A stretch of 6,613 bases of DNA from positions 1 to 6,613 of the forward strand of contig JAFGCA010000380.1 of assembly GCA_016932895.1 (NCBI GenBank), read 5' to 3'. The position numbers were made by a program, and so were the translations under genes. This DNA is from Sedimentisphaerales bacterium (lineage in GTDB: Bacteria > Planctomycetota > Phycisphaerae > Sedimentisphaerales > SG8-4). Under the pieces are notes generated by a model. The model worked only from the letters and a program-made list of their open reading frames with translations, had not been told where the DNA came from and searched no databases. This document shows positions 6,269-6,613 of this stretch, piece after piece (position 1 is the first letter of the stretch; every line of letters begins with the position of its first letter).

Positions 6269-6336
6269 GCAGTCTGCACCGTTCCTCGAAACCCCTTCGG
6301 CAAGCTCAGGGATTTCATTCGGAACGCGCAGACTGC
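6269..6336. repeat. 68-nt nested imperfect palindrome
   Basis: GCAGTCTGC (6269-6277) pairs perfectly with GCAGACTGC (6328-6336); after a 2x1 mismatch CGTTCC (6280-6285) pairs with GGAACG (6321-6326). Inside, GAAA and CCC can pair with GGG and TTTC around a single mismatch, and CTTCGGCAAG can close a terminal loop. Several stems in register over 68 bases indicate selected structure rather than chance. The loop carries a CTTCGGCAAGCTC dispersed-repeat-like sequence. Confidence 0.7.
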
Positions 6337-6380
6337 ATCAGGTGAAACGGAACCACGCCGCCGCTCCATAATCGACCCCT

Positions 6381-6407
6381 GGGGCTTTTGGCCCCGATCC
6401 TGGGGCC
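6381..6407. repeat. Two competing GC-rich hairpins
   Basis: GGGGC (6381-6385) pairs with GCCCC (6391-6395) around TTTTG. Alternatively GGCCCC (6390-6395) pairs with GGGGCC (6402-6407) around GATCCT. Both use the same central strand, so they exclude each other, as in a switch or attenuator; no start codon or T-run is placed to confirm that role. Confidence 0.45.
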
Positions 6408-6415
6408 AGCCCGCT

Positions 6416-6452
6416 ACGTGAGTCACGTTCCACGTGCCAACGTGGTCACGTG
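6416..6452. repeat. Five ACGT cores at 7-9-nt spacing
   Basis: ACGT begins at 6416, 6425, 6432, 6440 and 6448, giving steps of 9, 7, 8 and 8; four are ACGTG and one ACGTT. Two sit in the palindrome CACGTG (6431-6436 and 6447-6452), and CACGTT (6424-6429) pairs with AACGTG (6439-6444). The near-regular spacing resembles a set of binding sites. The same ACGTG arms occur in the palindrome at 6186-6212. Confidence 0.5.
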
Positions 6453-6459
6453 ATTGGTC

Positions 6460-6501
6460 GGTCTGCGAACGGCACCCTTGCAGGGCACACGTCCGCAGAC
6501 C
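6460..6501. repeat. Hairpin GGTCTGCG/CGCAGACC downstream of the small peptide gene
   Basis: Perfect 8-bp arms at 6460-6467 and 6494-6501; after one mismatch ACG (6469-6471) pairs with CGT (6490-6492), and CCC/GGG can close the top. It begins 17 bases after the stop codon of the - strand peptide gene, so it could stabilise or end that transcript, but no T-run follows in that direction. Confidence 0.5.
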
Positions 6502-6518
6502 TCCGCGGCAGGTCAGTT

Positions 6519-6590
6519 TTAGAATCGTCGGATCAAGGCTAAAATCATCAAGACGACGATCAACGCAAAAATCATCCTGTAATAGTCCAT
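6519..6590 (-). CDS. 23-residue single-pass hydrophobic peptide
   Basis: A very short gene with an exceptionally good ribosome binding site. The peptide begins M-D-Y-Y-R, has 15 uncharged hydrophobic residues (6-20: Met, Ile, Phe, Ala, Leu, Val), and ends R-R-F before TAA. This is the pattern of a small inner-membrane peptide with positive charges after the membrane segment. I do not recognise a family. Options are a regulatory or stress-related membrane peptide, a type I toxin-like peptide, or a leader peptide; no downstream gene on this strand supports the last. It is followed by the hairpin at 6460-6501. The promoter would lie beyond the right edge. The other longer frame through here has no such start signal. 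Confidence 0.6.
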   Translation of the reverse strand: MDYYRMIFALIVVLMILALIRRF

Positions 6591-6594
6591 AAGG

Positions 6595-6602
6595 CCTCCT
6601 TT
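6595..6602 (-). promoter_or_regulatory. Perfect Shine-Dalgarno AAAGGAGG for the small peptide
   Basis: On the - strand AAAGGAGG, a full 8-base match to the usual 16S rRNA tail, lies 4 bases before the ATG at 6590. It is the strongest ribosome binding site in the window and the main reason to believe the 23-codon gene. Confidence 0.65.
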
Positions 6603-6613
6603 CCACCAATGGC

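Larger units (their letters stand above)
5897..6518. other. Gene-free region packed with inverted repeats
   Basis: Over 600 bases without a convincing gene: open frames here lack family motifs and ribosome binding sites and are rich in Arg and Pro as expected of shadow frames. Instead the region holds successive inverted repeats (listed separately) starting at 5955, 5993, 6084, 6186, 6269, 6381, 6424 and 6460. Three CTTCGG sequences (6131-6136, 6215-6220, 6295-6300) could form cUUCGg-type RNA tetraloops. Variants of a CTTCGRCAAGCTC sequence, known as a dispersed repeat in many bacterial genomes, appear at 6114-6125 (CTCGACAAGCTC) and 6295-6307 (CTTCGGCAAGCTC). It may be a structured RNA, a repeat-element cluster or remnants of a small mobile element. 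Confidence 0.6.

Noticed and set aside
5954..6421. A 155-codon + strand open frame across the hairpin region
   Set aside because: The product is Arg and Pro rich with no domain, no ribosome binding site, and would have to run through several palindromes.
5909..6518. A CRISPR array or integron attC series in the hairpin region
   Set aside because: The inverted repeats differ from one another in sequence and spacing, there are no regular direct repeats with spacers, and the paired GTTRRRY/RYYYAAC boxes of attC sites are not present.
6250..6609. A 119-codon - strand open frame at the right edge
   Set aside because: It has no ribosome binding site; the AAAGGAGG is placed for the ATG at 6590 in another frame, which encodes a coherent hydrophobic peptide.

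Overview
This is a GC-rich bacterial window that reads as the distal part of an integrative element plus its accessory cargo, followed by a broken insertion sequence and a densely structured non-coding stretch. Three clues hint at a PVC-type bacterium (Lentisphaerae, Kiritimatiellota, Verrucomicrobia or Planctomycetes) or a deltaproteobacterium. They are a CHC2/TOPRIM primase-helicase beside a tyrosine recombinase, an Rhs-like 'FWPSRDPxGE' motif, and a transposase tail of the '...GGLLRHYxxxxAA' kind common in those groups. This assignment is from memory of families and is tentative. The only tiny gene in the last 100 bases has a perfect AAAGGAGG Shine-Dalgarno sequence.

Layout on the + strand: bases 1-2832 hold a large primase-helicase whose 5' end lies outside the window. 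Its last 110 bases carry four copies of a CCTGACGG-core repeat, one of them inverted. A tyrosine recombinase with a complete set of catalytic residues follows at 2880-3929. Just past its stop is a 7-bp inverted repeat with an 11-nt spacer that could be a recombination or protein-binding site. The pair looks like the replication and integration module of a mobile element.

Bases 3973-5228 look like cargo with different codon use: a cysteine-rich protein with an HEDAH zinc-metallopeptidase-like motif and an Rhs-like N-terminal motif, overlapping a small lipoprotein. Gene order and overlap suggest an orphan Rhs-type toxin tip with its immunity protein; this is inference.

Bases 5229-5497 are non-coding. 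Bases 5498-5896 (- strand) are the C-terminal part of a DDE (rve) transposase that has lost its N-terminal half. From about 5897 to 6518 I see no convincing gene but at least eight inverted repeats in about 550 bases, including one with 15-bp perfect arms and one 68-nt nested palindrome, plus five ACGT cores spaced 7-9 nt apart. At the right edge, on the - strand, lies an unlisted 23-codon gene for a single-pass hydrophobic peptide with a very strong ribosome binding site.
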